Assembly: GCA_947629915.1 (NCBI GenBank)
Contig: CANRFN010000029.1
Coordinates: 1 to 50,792 of the forward strand
DNA length: 50,792 nucleotides
Source: an uncultured Oscillospiraceae bacterium
GTDB lineage: Bacteria; Bacillota; Clostridia; Oscillospirales; Oscillospiraceae
Direction of reading: 5' to 3'
Below the pieces are notes generated by a model. It was not told where the DNA came from and searched no databases. It saw nothing but the letters and a program-made list of their open reading frames with translations. Shown piece by piece: positions 8,334 to 17,011 of the stretch. Both the position numbers and the translations under genes were made by a program. Each line of letters begins with the position of its first letter. The first letter of the stretch is position 1.

Positions 8334-8939
8334 ATGCTGGAAGTCCGCAATATGAGCAAGTCCTATCGGGGAAAGACGGTGGTGGAGCCGGTGTCCTTCC
8401 GCCTGGCGGAGGGCAAGTGCCTGGGCATCATCGGGGAGAACGGCGCCGGCAAGTCCACCCTGCTGCGGTGCATCGCCCAGATCGAGCGCCCGGACACCGG
8501 GGACATCCTGTTCCAGGGGAAGTCCATCCTGGGAGACCGACGCTTTCTCCGCAGTCATGTGGGCTATGTGCCCCAGGAGGAGGCACTGGCGCCGGGGATC
8601 TCCGTCCGAGACCAGCTGAAGCTCTGGCAGAGCGCCTGCGGTCTCAAGGGCAAGCTGCCGGAGGGCCTGTTGAACCTTCTGGGACTGGAGTCCCTCCTCC
8701 CCGTCCAGACAGACCACCTCTCCGGCGGCCAGAAGCGGAGGGTGAGCATCGCCCTGGCCCTGCTCCCCGCCCCGGACATTCTGATCCTGGACGAGATCAC
8801 CAGCGGCCTGGACAAGGAGTACTGCCCCCGGCTGCTGGACTGGATGGAGGCCTATCTCGCCCACGGAGGCCGGGCCCTCTGGTGCAGCCACCAGCAGGAG
8901 GAGCTGGACCGGCTCTGCACCAGCAGGCTCACCCTCTGA
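8334..8939 (+). CDS. ABC transporter ATP-binding protein
   Basis: 201 residues from the ATG at 8334, chosen over an upstream-open frame because GGGAGG lies 6 nt before it. Walker A is GENGAGKST, Q-loop VPQEE, signature LSGGQKRR, Walker B DILILDE and H-loop CSHQ. It is a complete but short ABC-2-type export ATPase, on the cytoplasmic face. It heads a four-gene operon with a zinc-ribbon membrane protein and two permeases, which supports a heteromeric exporter. Substrate unknown. Confidence 0.88.
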   Translation: MLEVRNMSKSYRGKTVVEPVSFRLAEGKCLGIIGENGAGKSTLLRCIAQIERPDTGDILFQGKSILGDRRFLRSHVGYVPQEEALAPGISVRDQLKLWQSACGLKGKLPEGLLNLLGLESLLPVQTDHLSGGQKRRVSIALALLPAPDILILDEITSGLDKEYCPRLLDWMEAYLAHGGRALWCSHQQEELDRLCTSRLTL

Positions 8940-9021
8940 CCACACAGCAGTCCCCAAAAAACAGGAGGAATAGAACAGACGCCGCCCTAGCACGGCGGCC
9001 CAGAAAGGAGATCGTATTGTT

Positions 9022-11031
9022 ATGATGTGCCCGAACTGCAAGAACAGGATCCCGGACGATGAGCAGACCTGTCCGTACTGCGGCGCCGCCCTCACCAGCG
9101 ACACCCAGAGCGGCAGTCCGTCCCCCAGCCAGCCGTATTCATCCGGCAGCAGCACATCGGATCCCTTTGCAGACTGGGGCTCCGCCGCCTCGTCCGGCGG
9201 CAGCAAGCCCCCGAAGAAAAAGAAGAGCAAGCTGCCCCTGATCATCGGCATCGTGGCGGTGGTGGCCATTCTCATCGGCGTGGTGGTGGCCTTTGTGCTG
9301 CCCCACGGCGGAGAAGGCAACCCCTCCGCGGAGAACACCGGCGCCGTCCCCCCGGCCTCAGACGAGCCCGTAGACTACAAGCCCGATGTGATCGCCGCCG
9401 TTACCAAGTCCTATGAGGCGTACTCCAGCACGGCGAGAACCGTGCTCTCGGACGAGATCCGGACCATGCTGCAGACCCCCGGCCACAGCACTGATCTGTC
9501 TCTCACCCTGGAGGAGCTCGCCGGCATCCCGAACCTCGCCATAGACCCCTCCCTGCTGAACAGCTTCGGCCTTCGGCTGTCTGCGGATGTGAATCTGGAC
9601 CAGGAGACCATCGCCGCGGAGCTGGCCGCCTCGTACGGTTCGGCGGAGCTGCTCTCCCTCCAGGCTGGCCTGGTGGGCAACCAGGCCAGCGTCTGCGTGC
9701 CCGCGGTAACCGGAGACACCTTCTATGGCCTGGATCTCTCTGTCCTCGGCCCGTGGTTGTTGTCCACCCTCGGGGTAGACAGCAGCTACGCCAACCTCAG
9801 CATCCAGCCCTATGTGCTGCTGAACCAGGCGAAGGACCTGGTGGCAGACCTCCAGGACAAGTACGGCCCCGCCGCCACCAACGCCGCTGTGACTGGCGCC
9901 ATCAACAGCCTCTGGGGCGCGACGGAGGTGGAACTTCTGGAGGGGGAGAGCAAGACCGTAGGGAACACAGCCTGCACCGGATATAGCGTCACCATCCCGG
10001 TGAAGGCCATGGAGGAGTTGGCGGACACCCTCTCTTCCCTGCCCACCCCCGTGCTCTCGGACATCGCCGAGCCCCTCAAGGAGATGGTTCACTCCCTGGG
10101 CCTGCCCCAGAACATGCTGGATCAGTTCGACACACAGCTCTCCGATGCCCTCGCCGCCAGCAGTCCCGAGCAGACGGCCGCCGCCGTGGCGGAGTCCCTG
10201 CAGCAGGTGAAGGACTTCCTCCAGAAGCTGGGGGACGTCACCGCACAGGTCTGGGTGGCGGACGGCCTGGTGATGGAAGTGGACTGGGCCAAGGCGGTAC
10301 AGGGCGTCTCCCTGGACTGCACCGTCTCCCTGGGCGGCGGAGAGCGGTATGTGGACGACCTGTCTGCAACGGTGAAGATCGCCTATCAGGCGCCGGCGGA
10401 GGACAGCGCCGCCGATGCAACAGCAGGCGGCAGCACCGAAGGGGTGAGCCAGGAGAGCGGTGCCGATGCCCCCCAGGACTTCAGCGCCACATTCTCCCTC
10501 ACCTCAAAGGGGGACCACACCGCCGCATCGGGCGTGTACACCGATGAGACCGCCTTCACCCTCACGGACGACAGCACCGGCGAGGTCCTTGCCTCCTTTA
10601 CTTCCAGTTTCCGCTATGCACCCAAGGCGGAGGCAGCTGCAGCGGATGCCGGAGCCGCCGATTCCGCCGCAGCGGGCCCGAACAACTTCCAGTGGTCCGG
10701 CACCATCTCCGCATCGGACGGCACATCCCTCACGGCAACCTTCCAAGGGGATGTCTCTCTCACCGAGGACACGCTCTCCGTCTCCAACGGCCAGTTCTCC
10801 CTCGCCAGCGGAGAGCTCAAGATCGCGGTGTCCCTGGACTGCGCCCTCATGCCCTATGCGGACCGCATCCAACTGGGCACCCCAGTGATGCTGAACGAGC
10901 TCACCGAGAAGGACCTCCAGGACGTGGCCGGAAAGGTGATCGGCAACCTGGCGGAGTTTGTCCTGCAGATGCTCTACACGAACCCCGCCGTGAACAATCT
11001 GCTGGGGCAGCTGGGCCTGCTGGGCTACTGA
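9022..11031 (+). CDS. Zinc-ribbon membrane protein with large extracytoplasmic domain
   Basis: 669 residues. Residues 3-20 form a zinc ribbon (CPNC...CPYC). A Ser/Pro-rich linker and a Lys-rich stretch (62-69) follow, then one membrane helix (LPLIIGIVAVVAILIGVVVA, about 71-92). The remaining 570 residues should be outside: several alpha/beta repeats with YSSTARTVLSDE-like and SLTLEELAG-like segments, ending in a beta-rich region with Ala/Ser linkers. The family is unnamed to me, although zinc ribbon plus helix plus ectodomain is common in Clostridia. It lies between ABC genes of one operon, so it may be a periplasm-side adaptor or substrate-binding partner (inference). AAAGGAGATCG precedes ATGATG; the second ATG at 9025 is equally possible. 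Confidence 0.75.
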   Translation: MMCPNCKNRIPDDEQTCPYCGAALTSDTQSGSPSPSQPYSSGSSTSDPFADWGSAASSGGSKPPKKKKSKLPLIIGIVAVVAILIGVVVAFVLPHGGEGNPSAENTGAVPPASDEPVDYKPDVIAAVTKSYEAYSSTARTVLSDEIRTMLQTPGHSTDLSLTLEELAGIPNLAIDPSLLNSFGLRLSADVNLDQETIAAELAASYGSAELLSLQAGLVGNQASVCVPAVTGDTFYGLDLSVLGPWLLSTLGVDSSYANLSIQPYVLLNQAKDLVADLQDKYGPAATNAAVTGAINSLWGATEVELLEGESKTVGNTACTGYSVTIPVKAMEELADTLSSLPTPVLSDIAEPLKEMVHSLGLPQNMLDQFDTQLSDALAASSPEQTAAAVAESLQQVKDFLQKLGDVTAQVWVADGLVMEVDWAKAVQGVSLDCTVSLGGGERYVDDLSATVKIAYQAPAEDSAADATAGGSTEGVSQESGADAPQDFSATFSLTSKGDHTAASGVYTDETAFTLTDDSTGEVLASFTSSFRYAPKAEAAAADAGAADSAAAGPNNFQWSGTISASDGTSLTATFQGDVSLTEDTLSVSNGQFSLASGELKIAVSLDCALMPYADRIQLGTPVMLNELTEKDLQDVAGKVIGNLAEFVLQMLYTNPAVNNLLGQLGLLGY

Positions 11032-11041
11032 TTCCAAACCC

Positions 11042-12244
11042 GTGAAAACCATTCGTCTCTGGGCCACCCTGTCTCTCCAGGGCTTGAAGGCCCTTGTGCG
11101 CCGGGGCCCCCGCACGGTCCTGCTGCTGGTCCTCTGTGCGGCCCTGCCCCTCGGGGCAGGGCCGGCGGCCGCCGCCCTGGTCCAGGGCGGGGTGTCCTTC
11201 TCCGGCATTCATCTGGCCCTCACCGCCCCCGAGGGAGACAACACCCCGGCCACCCTGATGCAGTTTATCGGCGGGATGAAGGACGTCTCCCGGTACTGCA
11301 CCTTTGAGGTGATGGACGAGGACGAGGCCAGGCAGGCGTTGCGGGACGGCTCCGTGTCCGCCATTCTCACCCTGCCGGAGAACTTCCTCCAGGGGATCAT
11401 GGACGGCAGCAACCCGGCGGTGCGCCTCACCGTGCCCCAGGACAGGCCGCTGGAGTCTCTGCTCACATATTGGGTGGGACAGAGCGCCACCGATCTCCTC
11501 TCCGCCGCCCAGGCCGCCGTCTATGCGGTGCTGGACCTGTACCGGGAGACGGGGTACACGGAGCGCAGCTGGAACACGGTGCTGCTGGACATCAACATGA
11601 AGTGCATCCAATGGGTGCTCAACCGGGACGGCACCTTCCAGGAGGTGAAGGTCTCCGCCGCCGGGCGGCTCCCCGTCTCCCTCCACTACAGCCTCAGCGT
11701 CCTGGGCTATCTGGGCCTCGCGGCCGCCCCGCTCTTCTTTGATCTATACACCCCGTCCCGGCTCCAGGCCAGACGCAGGCTCCGGGCAGTGGGCTGGAAG
11801 AGCGGCATCTGCTGCGTCTCCGATCTCACCGCCTCCGGCCTGGCCCTGTATCTCATCCTGGCGGCAGGCCTTGGGGCCATCACCCGCAGCCCGAAAGCCC
11901 TCCTCTACGCCATTCCCATGGCCCTGCTCTGCGCCCTCTTCGCCGCCCTCTGCTGCCTTCTCTGTAAGGGCGCGGCGGGCAGCGGCGGCACGGCCTTTGT
12001 GCTGGCCCTGGTGTTCTTAGGGCTGGCAGGCGGCATCCTGCCGCCTGCCCTGCTGCCCGCAGCCATCCGGGACATCAGCTGGCTCTCCCCCATCTCCTGG
12101 ATGCGCACCTTTGCCGCGGGCTGTGCCGGGTATCCCATGGAGCGCCGCACACTGATCGCCACCGGCATCGCCATGGTGCTGCTCTTCGCACTCTGCCAGC
12201 TTCTCTACGCCCGCCGGGTCTCGGAGCGGGAGGTGGCGGCATGA
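11042..12244 (+). CDS. ABC-2 type permease, first subunit
   Basis: 400 residues from a GTG at 11042, only 10 nt after the previous stop, so coupling is likely; no separate ribosome site is clear. One N-terminal helix (VLLLVLCAALPLGAG), an extracytoplasmic domain of about 180 residues, then about five helices at the C-terminus (LYLILAAGLGAI, YAIPMALLCALFAALCCLL, FVLALVFLGLAGGI and others). This is the TM1-ectodomain-5TM plan of ABC-2 membrane subunits. It probably pairs with the following permease and the ATPase at 8334. Confidence 0.8.
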   Translation: MKTIRLWATLSLQGLKALVRRGPRTVLLLVLCAALPLGAGPAAAALVQGGVSFSGIHLALTAPEGDNTPATLMQFIGGMKDVSRYCTFEVMDEDEARQALRDGSVSAILTLPENFLQGIMDGSNPAVRLTVPQDRPLESLLTYWVGQSATDLLSAAQAAVYAVLDLYRETGYTERSWNTVLLDINMKCIQWVLNRDGTFQEVKVSAAGRLPVSLHYSLSVLGYLGLAAAPLFFDLYTPSRLQARRRLRAVGWKSGICCVSDLTASGLALYLILAAGLGAITRSPKALLYAIPMALLCALFAALCCLLCKGAAGSGGTAFVLALVFLGLAGGILPPALLPAAIRDISWLSPISWMRTFAAGCAGYPMERRTLIATGIAMVLLFALCQLLYARRVSEREVAA

Positions 12245-13380
12245 ACTTCCTCCTTGTCTCCTTCTGGGCGGCACTGAAGGAGCAACGCCGCAGCCTCCGC
12301 ACCTGGATCTTCGCCCTGCTGCTCCCGCTGCTCACTGGCCTTCTGGTCTGGCAGCTGCAGCCCGCCAACGCTGGCGGCGCGGTAACCGTGGGGGTATACA
12401 TCCCGGAGAGTGCCCACGCCGAGGGATACTGGCAGTTTCTCGAAAAGCGCAGCGGCACCACGGTGTCCTTCGTCCAGGCGGACCAGGACACGATAAACGG
12501 CATGGTGGCCGCCGGCGTCTGGGACTGTGGCCTCATCCTGGCGGACGACTTCGCAGACCGGGCGATGGCGCTCAACACCAAGGGCATTCTCAAGCTGGTC
12601 TTATCCGATGGCTCCGCCGCCTATCCTCTGGTCCAGGAGACGGCCTCCGCCTGTCTCCTGGAGTACATCGGCCCCACCATCGCCCAGCAGTATCTCCTGG
12701 ACAGCGGCATCGCCACGGAGGAGACCCTGCCGGACATGCAGGACCGCCTCCATGAGACTCTCCCGGAGAATGAAAAGACCGCCGTGGAACTGGAGACCAT
12801 AGATGGCAAGCCCCTGGACAGCTCCTCTCTCACCAGCCACACCTTCCAGCGCCTATTGAGAGGCATCATCGCCGTCCTATTGCTCCTATGGGCTCTCTTT
12901 CTCTCTGAGGATCTGGGCCGCTGGGGCCGCACGGCTGCGGCCCGGCGGCTGGCGCCCCTCCGGGGCGCCGGCTGGCTGCTGCTCCCAAGGGCGCTGGCGG
13001 CAACCCTGCCCATCGCCGTGGCCACCCTGATCACTGCCCTTCTCTTACCGGCAGATGGCACCATTCCCGCAGCCCTGGCCTGGCTGGTCTTTCTCGTGGG
13101 GCTCAGCCTGATCTGCGCCCGCTGGACCGGGGTGCATGCCGTGTTCCCGGTGTTGGCTCCAGCCATGCCGGTATTGGCGCTGATCACCTCCCCCATTCTG
13201 CTAGACCCGGGCTCACTGTCTCCCCTTCTAGGGACGGTCTCAACGTACAATCCCCTCACTCTCTACCTCCAGGCGGCGGATGGGGCGCTGTTCCCGGCGG
13301 TCCTCCTGATCCTGCTGGGGGTTGGCCTCACCGCCCTGTCTCTGATCCCGCAGTCTGCCAAGGCAAGGCACCGCAAGTAG
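12241..13380 (+). CDS. ABC-2 type permease, second subunit
   Basis: 379 residues, starting with ATGA overlapping the stop of the first permease. Same plan: an N-terminal helix (IFALLLPLLTGLLVW), an ectodomain of about 170 residues beginning VTVGVYIPE, then a C-terminal helix cluster from GIIAVLLLLWALFL onward. The two permeases are similar in layout rather than in close sequence, which suggests a heterodimer. The operon terminator follows at 13433. Confidence 0.8.
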   Translation: MNFLLVSFWAALKEQRRSLRTWIFALLLPLLTGLLVWQLQPANAGGAVTVGVYIPESAHAEGYWQFLEKRSGTTVSFVQADQDTINGMVAAGVWDCGLILADDFADRAMALNTKGILKLVLSDGSAAYPLVQETASACLLEYIGPTIAQQYLLDSGIATEETLPDMQDRLHETLPENEKTAVELETIDGKPLDSSSLTSHTFQRLLRGIIAVLLLLWALFLSEDLGRWGRTAAARRLAPLRGAGWLLLPRALAATLPIAVATLITALLLPADGTIPAALAWLVFLVGLSLICARWTGVHAVFPVLAPAMPVLALITSPILLDPGSLSPLLGTVSTYNPLTLYLQAADGALFPAVLLILLGVGLTALSLIPQSAKARHRK

Positions 13381-13432
13381 GCGGGAGCACAGCACGGGAG
13401 TATAGCAGAGGCAGACATTTTCCAGTCCATTC

Positions 13433-13472
13433 CACCCGGACGGCAGCACCGCTGCCGTCCGGGTGTCTCTTT
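13433..13472 (+). terminator. Terminator of the ABC export operon
   Basis: 15-bp perfect stem CACCCGGACGGCAGC with loop ACC, followed by TCTCTTT. Confidence 0.85.
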
Positions 13473-14047
13473 ACCCGCGCATTTCGGGTGACGCTCCTCT
13501 CCCTTGGGATACAGTGGCTCCGCGATTGCGCAGTTTCGCCCCTTCCGGACCAGCATCAGAAGCCGCCACTGCTCCGTCTCTTCCTTCCATCTCTTCAAGC
13601 CCTCTTCAGCACTCCAGATGGTCCACGAATCAGACAAAGCAATAGGAGGGCAGAACCGGGCCTCCCGCCAAATGAAGCCCGCTGATTCCCACGGCATGCC
13701 AAAAGGATCAGAAGCCGGGAGAACGGGAACAACGATATCACAGCCCATACTGCGCGGACGATCTGGAAATATCGCCCCGGCATTCCCCGTCCAAATGCGC
13801 CGGAGCCCCACTGCTCTCCTCGCTCGTCTGCTCTTGCCCTATCCACCGGATCGCCATACCATCCAATCCATATACCAGAAGAAAGCGAGCACAGCGCCAA
13901 CCATCGGCGCCGTGCCCACTCATGAAACAACCTGTTTGTGTTCTCGCCCTACCGCGCTCTGCGCTTCTCCGAATCCCCCGCAGGCCCTGTCTGCGCTGGC
14001 GGCCACCCCGCCCCAGAGCATCAGCTCCTGTATTTCCTCGAGTAGAC

Positions 14048-14108
14048 GTGGACACAGTCCACAAGAGGGAGCGGATATGATCCACAGGCAGAAATGGACA
14101 CGGTCCAC
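14048..14108. repeat. Two near-identical 15-bp palindromes, 46 bp apart
   Basis: GTGGACACAGTCCAC at 14048-14062 and ATGGACACGGTCCAC at 14094-14108; a weaker ATGGACGGGATC follows near 14117. They look like paired protein-binding sites or the ends of a lost element. Confidence 0.5.
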
Positions 14109-14220
14109 ACGTAAAAATGGACGGGATCGGATTCGATGTATTCAACATCAATTTGATAATCAAAAGAGGGTTTGCAGCTGGCTTTTAGCCATTGCAATTA
14201 ATGATGGGCAGGATTCCGCA

Positions 14221-14361
14221 TCAATCTAATATTAATATTTTTAACACAGGTATCCTCACGCAGCGCTCACGGTCCTCCGTATCCAGGTCAAAATAGCTCT
14301 TCTCATATGGTCCGCTCTCGCTTTGCTCCTTTCCCTCATCATTGTTCACACAGTCACACAG
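14221..14361 (-). pseudogene. C-terminal fragment of an unidentified gene
   Basis: An open stretch of 46 codons that reads as natural protein (PYEKSYFDLDTEDRERCVRI) and ends in TGA at 14221-14223. A TAG at 14362-14364 closes it upstream and there is no start or ribosome site. The upstream minus-strand frame (to 14560) could be the same gene after a frameshift. Identity unknown. Confidence 0.3.
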
Positions 14362-14980
14362 CTAAAATTTGTTCAAGGAAAGTAATGCAATGGCAAAGAA
14401 GTAACCTTGCAGCAACTTGGCAGCGGCATGTAGCGCACTGCTGTACCGGGGTTTTCACTGGCGCTGCGCTAGACAAAGCAAGCCGTTCTATCGAAGCGAT
14501 GGAGATTGCGGTTTCTTGCCCAATAAACTGATGGGAAAAACGCCTTTGGTCCCCCACCAAGATCGGATCTGGATTGCAGCCTCCAAACCGCTCAATGTAC
14601 GCAGCTCATCCAAGAAGGATAGGGGCGGAAGGGCACCGCCCTGTTTTTGGTGCCTGCACCTCTTCAGATGGTACCAGAGTACAATAGCGCCGCTTTTGTT
14701 GATACAGGAATAGCTGGTAAGGCCATGTGGGGGGTAGGCTCTTCTGATACAGTCTCAAAGCCTGACTAAAAAACGTGATATTATGCACCCCATAGGGGGA
14801 AGCCATGTCTTTGTTCCTTTTGACTGTTGTGCATGCCAACAGCTAGAATTGTATATATACGAATATGGATCAATATTATTTTTATAGAAAATTGTAAAAT
14901 ATATGCTTATACTAAATATTATTCAGCTGTATAATCCGCCTGTTTGTGATGCATAGCATAGTAGACATCACCTTCCAGGG

Positions 14981-15153
14981 ATGTCCATTTTCCATGTGGA
15001 ACATGTCCATTTTCCGCTGTGGAGCAAGACCGTTTTCTGCTGTGGAGCAAGACCGTTTTCCGCTGTGGAGCAAGACCGTTTTCCGCTGTGGAGCAAGACC
15101 GTTTTCCGCTGTGGAGCAAGACCGTTTTCTGCTGTGGCCCATGTCCGTTTCCT
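14981..15153. repeat. Seven-unit 22/23-bp tandem repeat
   Basis: Units start at 14981, 15003, 15026, 15049, 15072, 15095 and 15118, with a partial eighth at 15141. The consensus has two parts: ACCGTTTTCC and GCTGTGGAGC. Inner units begin AAGACC, while both outer ends carry ATGTCC, so the array is bounded by variant units. There are no spacers, so it is not CRISPR. All six frames are open only because the unit has no stops; the ORFs are artefacts. Multiple transposase-binding sites at the end of a lost element are possible. Confidence 0.8.
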
Positions 15154-15279
15154 GACGAGAAAACACAAGCTCCACCGCCATCACCTCAGACTGCTCCTAC
15201 CGGCAACCGAACCAACGGCAATACAAAACGACCCCTTGGACGCTGCACACCTTGAACTGTGTGCGCTCATCCTGATTGG

Positions 15280-15316
15280 AAAAGCCCGGCCGAATCATCT
15301 CATCGGCCGGGCTTTT
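15280..15316. terminator. Strong hairpin terminator
   Basis: 14-bp stem AAAAGCCCGGCCGA / TCGGCCGGGCTTTT with a 9-nt loop, T-rich on both sides. On the minus strand it follows the stop codon of the 15318-15710 frame by one base. Confidence 0.85.
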
Positions 15317-15317
15317 T

Positions 15318-15710
15318 TCAGTTATGGTGCCTTAGCAGGACACGACCCGATTGTCTGCCCATTGGAAGCCCAGTGCGGATCGTACACGTCACCTTCGGGT
15401 TTCTCGGCGTGCTATCATATACTGGAAGTGGCTCGTATGAGAGAACCCTTGCAAATCCGTCAACGCCAATCTGACATTCTTTCTGATCTAGCTTTCTAAG
15501 TATCTCTATGCATATATATGGAATTTCCTTATAATAGAGTGGTCTGACTCTTCCAAGAGACATGGCGCCGTAACGCTTATAGACACACAGGTCTCCGCTT
15601 ATGCTGCGGTCGGAAGACCGCATACTTACTACGCTTTCCGGCAGGTTCGCTGGTATCACATAACGTGTACCTCCAGATGATCTCATAACCTCGCAAGCAA
15701 TGATTTCCAT
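15318..15710 (-). CDS. Hypothetical 130-residue protein, or structured RNA body
   Basis: An open frame of 130 codons from the ATG at 15710, with GAGAAAGGAAG about 10 nt upstream. The stop sits directly before the terminator and a strong promoter lies upstream, so the frame fills its transcription unit exactly, which argues for a gene. Against this, third codon positions show no bias, rare codons (ATA, AGA, CTA) are frequent and no family is recognisable. The same strand can also fold into several good hairpins: TATGCGGTC/GACCGC with a TTCC loop near 15605-15630, GGTACAC/GTG-ATACC, and GGGTTCTC/GAGAAACCC. It could therefore be a roughly 530-nt structured RNA. I cannot decide between the two. 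Confidence 0.4.
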   Translation of the reverse strand: MEIIACEVMRSSGGTRYVIPANLPESVVSMRSSDRSISGDLCVYKRYGAMSLGRVRPLYYKEIPYICIEILRKLDQKECQIGVDGFARVLSYEPLPVYDSTPRNPKVTCTIRTGLPMGRQSGRVLLRHHN

Positions 15711-15811
15711 AAATCGAAATCTTCCTTTCTCCGCGAAGAGTAACGTTTTTCGCGGATGAGCTTCGAATTTTGTTCAGAAAAGCCTATAGGAGCACCTTCA
15801 GAACAAGCTCA
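15711..15811 (-). promoter_or_regulatory. Structured 5' leader, riboswitch- or attenuator-like
   Basis: About 100 nt between the predicted transcript start and the ATG. A long arm GATGAGCTTGTTCTGAA pairs imperfectly with TTCTGAACAA...AAGCTCATC. A second hairpin CCGCGAA/TTCGCGG ends just before the ribosome site. No known riboswitch consensus was recognised. Confidence 0.45.
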
Positions 15812-15817
15812 TCTGAG

Positions 15818-15846
15818 ATTATAGCACACCGCAAGAGGTTTGTCTA
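15818..15846 (-). promoter_or_regulatory. Strong sigma-A promoter
   Basis: On the minus strand TAGACA (15841-15846), 17-bp spacer, TATAAT (15818-15823). Start predicted near 15811. Confidence 0.75.
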
Positions 15847-16243
15847 GAGGCTACTTAAAATATTTTTTCAAAGTGCAATTTCAGATTATGCATATGGCCC
15901 GTTTTTCCGCATAGATAGGCGGAAAAGTCGCCAGCAAGAGACCTGGGCGTTCTCCCTTCATGAGAGGTCGATGCCGTTGTTTGGACGTAAAAGCAAGAGA
16001 CAGAGCACCAGTGAAAGCCGGAGCCCCTTGATTGGGCTCGCAAACGCGGTAAGTCCCTGCGCCGGATGTGGCTGACACCTCCGGGCTTTCAGAACGCAGC
16101 CTGCCAGGAAACGGTACCCATCTCCATTGGCAGTTCGGCGAACCTTATTTTGCTCTCTCTGGTAGAAGTCTGGAAACGGATCGATGTTGGAAAGTCTAGG
16201 CTGCAGTCAAAAGGTCCCCTGCCCTTCCCTCCGAATAGATCAG
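15847..16243. other. Intergenic region with small hairpins, no gene
   Basis: Contains short inverted repeats (TCCGC/GCGGA near 15917; GAGCCCC/GGGCTC near 16021-16039) but no frame with a ribosome site. A small RNA is possible; I found no promoter that supports it. Confidence 0.4.
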
Positions 16244-16276
16244 AAGGCGCCCCGCCGTTTGCCGGCGGGGCGCCTT
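16244..16276 (-). terminator. Terminator of the 16295-16702 gene
   Basis: 14-bp GC-rich stem AAGGCGCCCCGCCG and its complement with a 5-nt loop, 18 bp after the stop codon. There is no long T tract. Confidence 0.65.
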
Positions 16277-16294
16277 TGGATCCCTCTCTGATTC

Positions 16295-16702
16295 TCAGCA
16301 GTCTATGCGGATGTTGTCTGTGCCGTGGGCCTCAAACTCATCGATGTACTCATCGATGCGCTGGTAGAGCTCATCGTAATTGCTCTCATCAATGGGGACA
16401 TCGTCCATATCCCGGCGGGCCAGATCCTCAGCCAGGATCTCAAAGAACACGCTGTCCTCATACGCCATGATCGCCTCGTGGATGCCGCCCTCTGCAAAGG
16501 CCTTGGAGGGGACGATCTCCCCCTCATACTCCTCTGCCAGGGAGGGCATCCCCTCCGCTGCGGCTTTGGCAAACAGCAGGCTCTCTACTTCGTCAAACTC
16601 CTTGATCCGATCTTCTCCCCGGGTGGAGTTGATGATCCAGTTGCCGATATAGGCAAGATCCAACAGGCGGCGAAACTGCTTGCGTGTGAGCTCAAGTTCC
16701 AT
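16295..16702 (-). CDS. Conserved hypothetical acidic protein
   Basis: 135 residues from the ATG at 16702, preceded by AAAGGAGGG with ideal spacing. The protein is soluble, strongly acidic and probably all-helical: ELTRKQFRRLLDLAYIGNWIIN at the N-terminus, then Glu/Asp-rich helices ending DELYQRIDEYIDEF. No metal or catalytic motif is seen and I do not recognise a named family, but the composition, ribosome site, promoter (16734-16762) and terminator make it a real single-gene unit. Function unknown. Confidence 0.75.
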   Translation of the reverse strand: MELELTRKQFRRLLDLAYIGNWIINSTRGEDRIKEFDEVESLLFAKAAAEGMPSLAEEYEGEIVPSKAFAEGGIHEAIMAYEDSVFFEILAEDLARRDMDDVPIDESNYDELYQRIDEYIDEFEAHGTDNIRIDC

Positions 16703-16733
16703 GCGCTACCCTCCTTTGCTGGAATCGCCCTCT

Positions 16734-16762
16734 GTTATACACCTTTTCCGGGCAATCTTCAA
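16734..16762 (-). promoter_or_regulatory. Promoter of the 16295-16702 gene
   Basis: Minus-strand TTGAAG (16757-16762), 17-bp spacer, TATAAC (16734-16739), about 32 nt before the start codon. The rest of the gap to 17011 shows nothing else clear. Confidence 0.65.
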
Positions 16763-17011
16763 GTGGGATTCTTCGGCATTTCCCAAAGTTCCACGAGGCC
16801 CGGAAATGTGCCCAAACAGGCCGTTTTCGGCCTGGATCCGTCTGATTCTGCGGGTAAGCGTTCTGAATCGTGGGCAAGCACCGAACCACTGCAGCTGTCT
16901 CGAGCCCGCCGCTCTCAGCTGGATTCTGCCGGAACCCCCCGTCCTATCGGGCATAGTTTGAGGAGGCACCGCATATAGTGGGGCAGATACCGCTTTTTGG
17001 AGTGATCGCCC

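Larger units (their letters stand above)
13473..14980. other. Gene-poor island with decayed coding traces
   Basis: No gene I would defend. The minus strand between about 13480 and 13770 reads like protein for about 90 codons (IWSAEEGLKRWKEETEQW), but the frame is lost on both sides and has no ribosome site, so it may be a degraded gene. Two 15-bp palindromes lie at 14048-14108 and a 46-codon remnant at 14221-14361. From 14840 to 14940 the DNA turns very AT-rich, unlike the host average, which suggests mobile-element debris. Confidence 0.5.

Noticed and set aside
7812..9338. A 508-codon frame on the minus strand
   Set aside because: It is the complement of the DUF1015, ABC and zinc-ribbon genes in GC-rich DNA; Arg/Pro/Gly-rich and crosses the operon terminator.
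13504..14229. A 241-codon plus-strand frame in the gene-poor island
   Set aside because: Ser/Pro/Arg-rich, no ribosome site and no protein-like pattern; minus-strand traces are more convincing, though also broken.
14981..15153. CRISPR array
   Set aside because: Repeats are directly adjacent with no variable spacers and no Cas genes are in the window.
14912..15255. Overlapping 60-90-codon ORFs across the tandem repeat, on both strands
   Set aside because: They exist only because the 23-bp unit has no stop codons; the same peptide appears in several frames.
15847..16243. 6S RNA or RNase P RNA
   Set aside because: Some stems look suggestive, but neither the conserved RNase P core nor the 6S central bubble with long closing stem could be traced.
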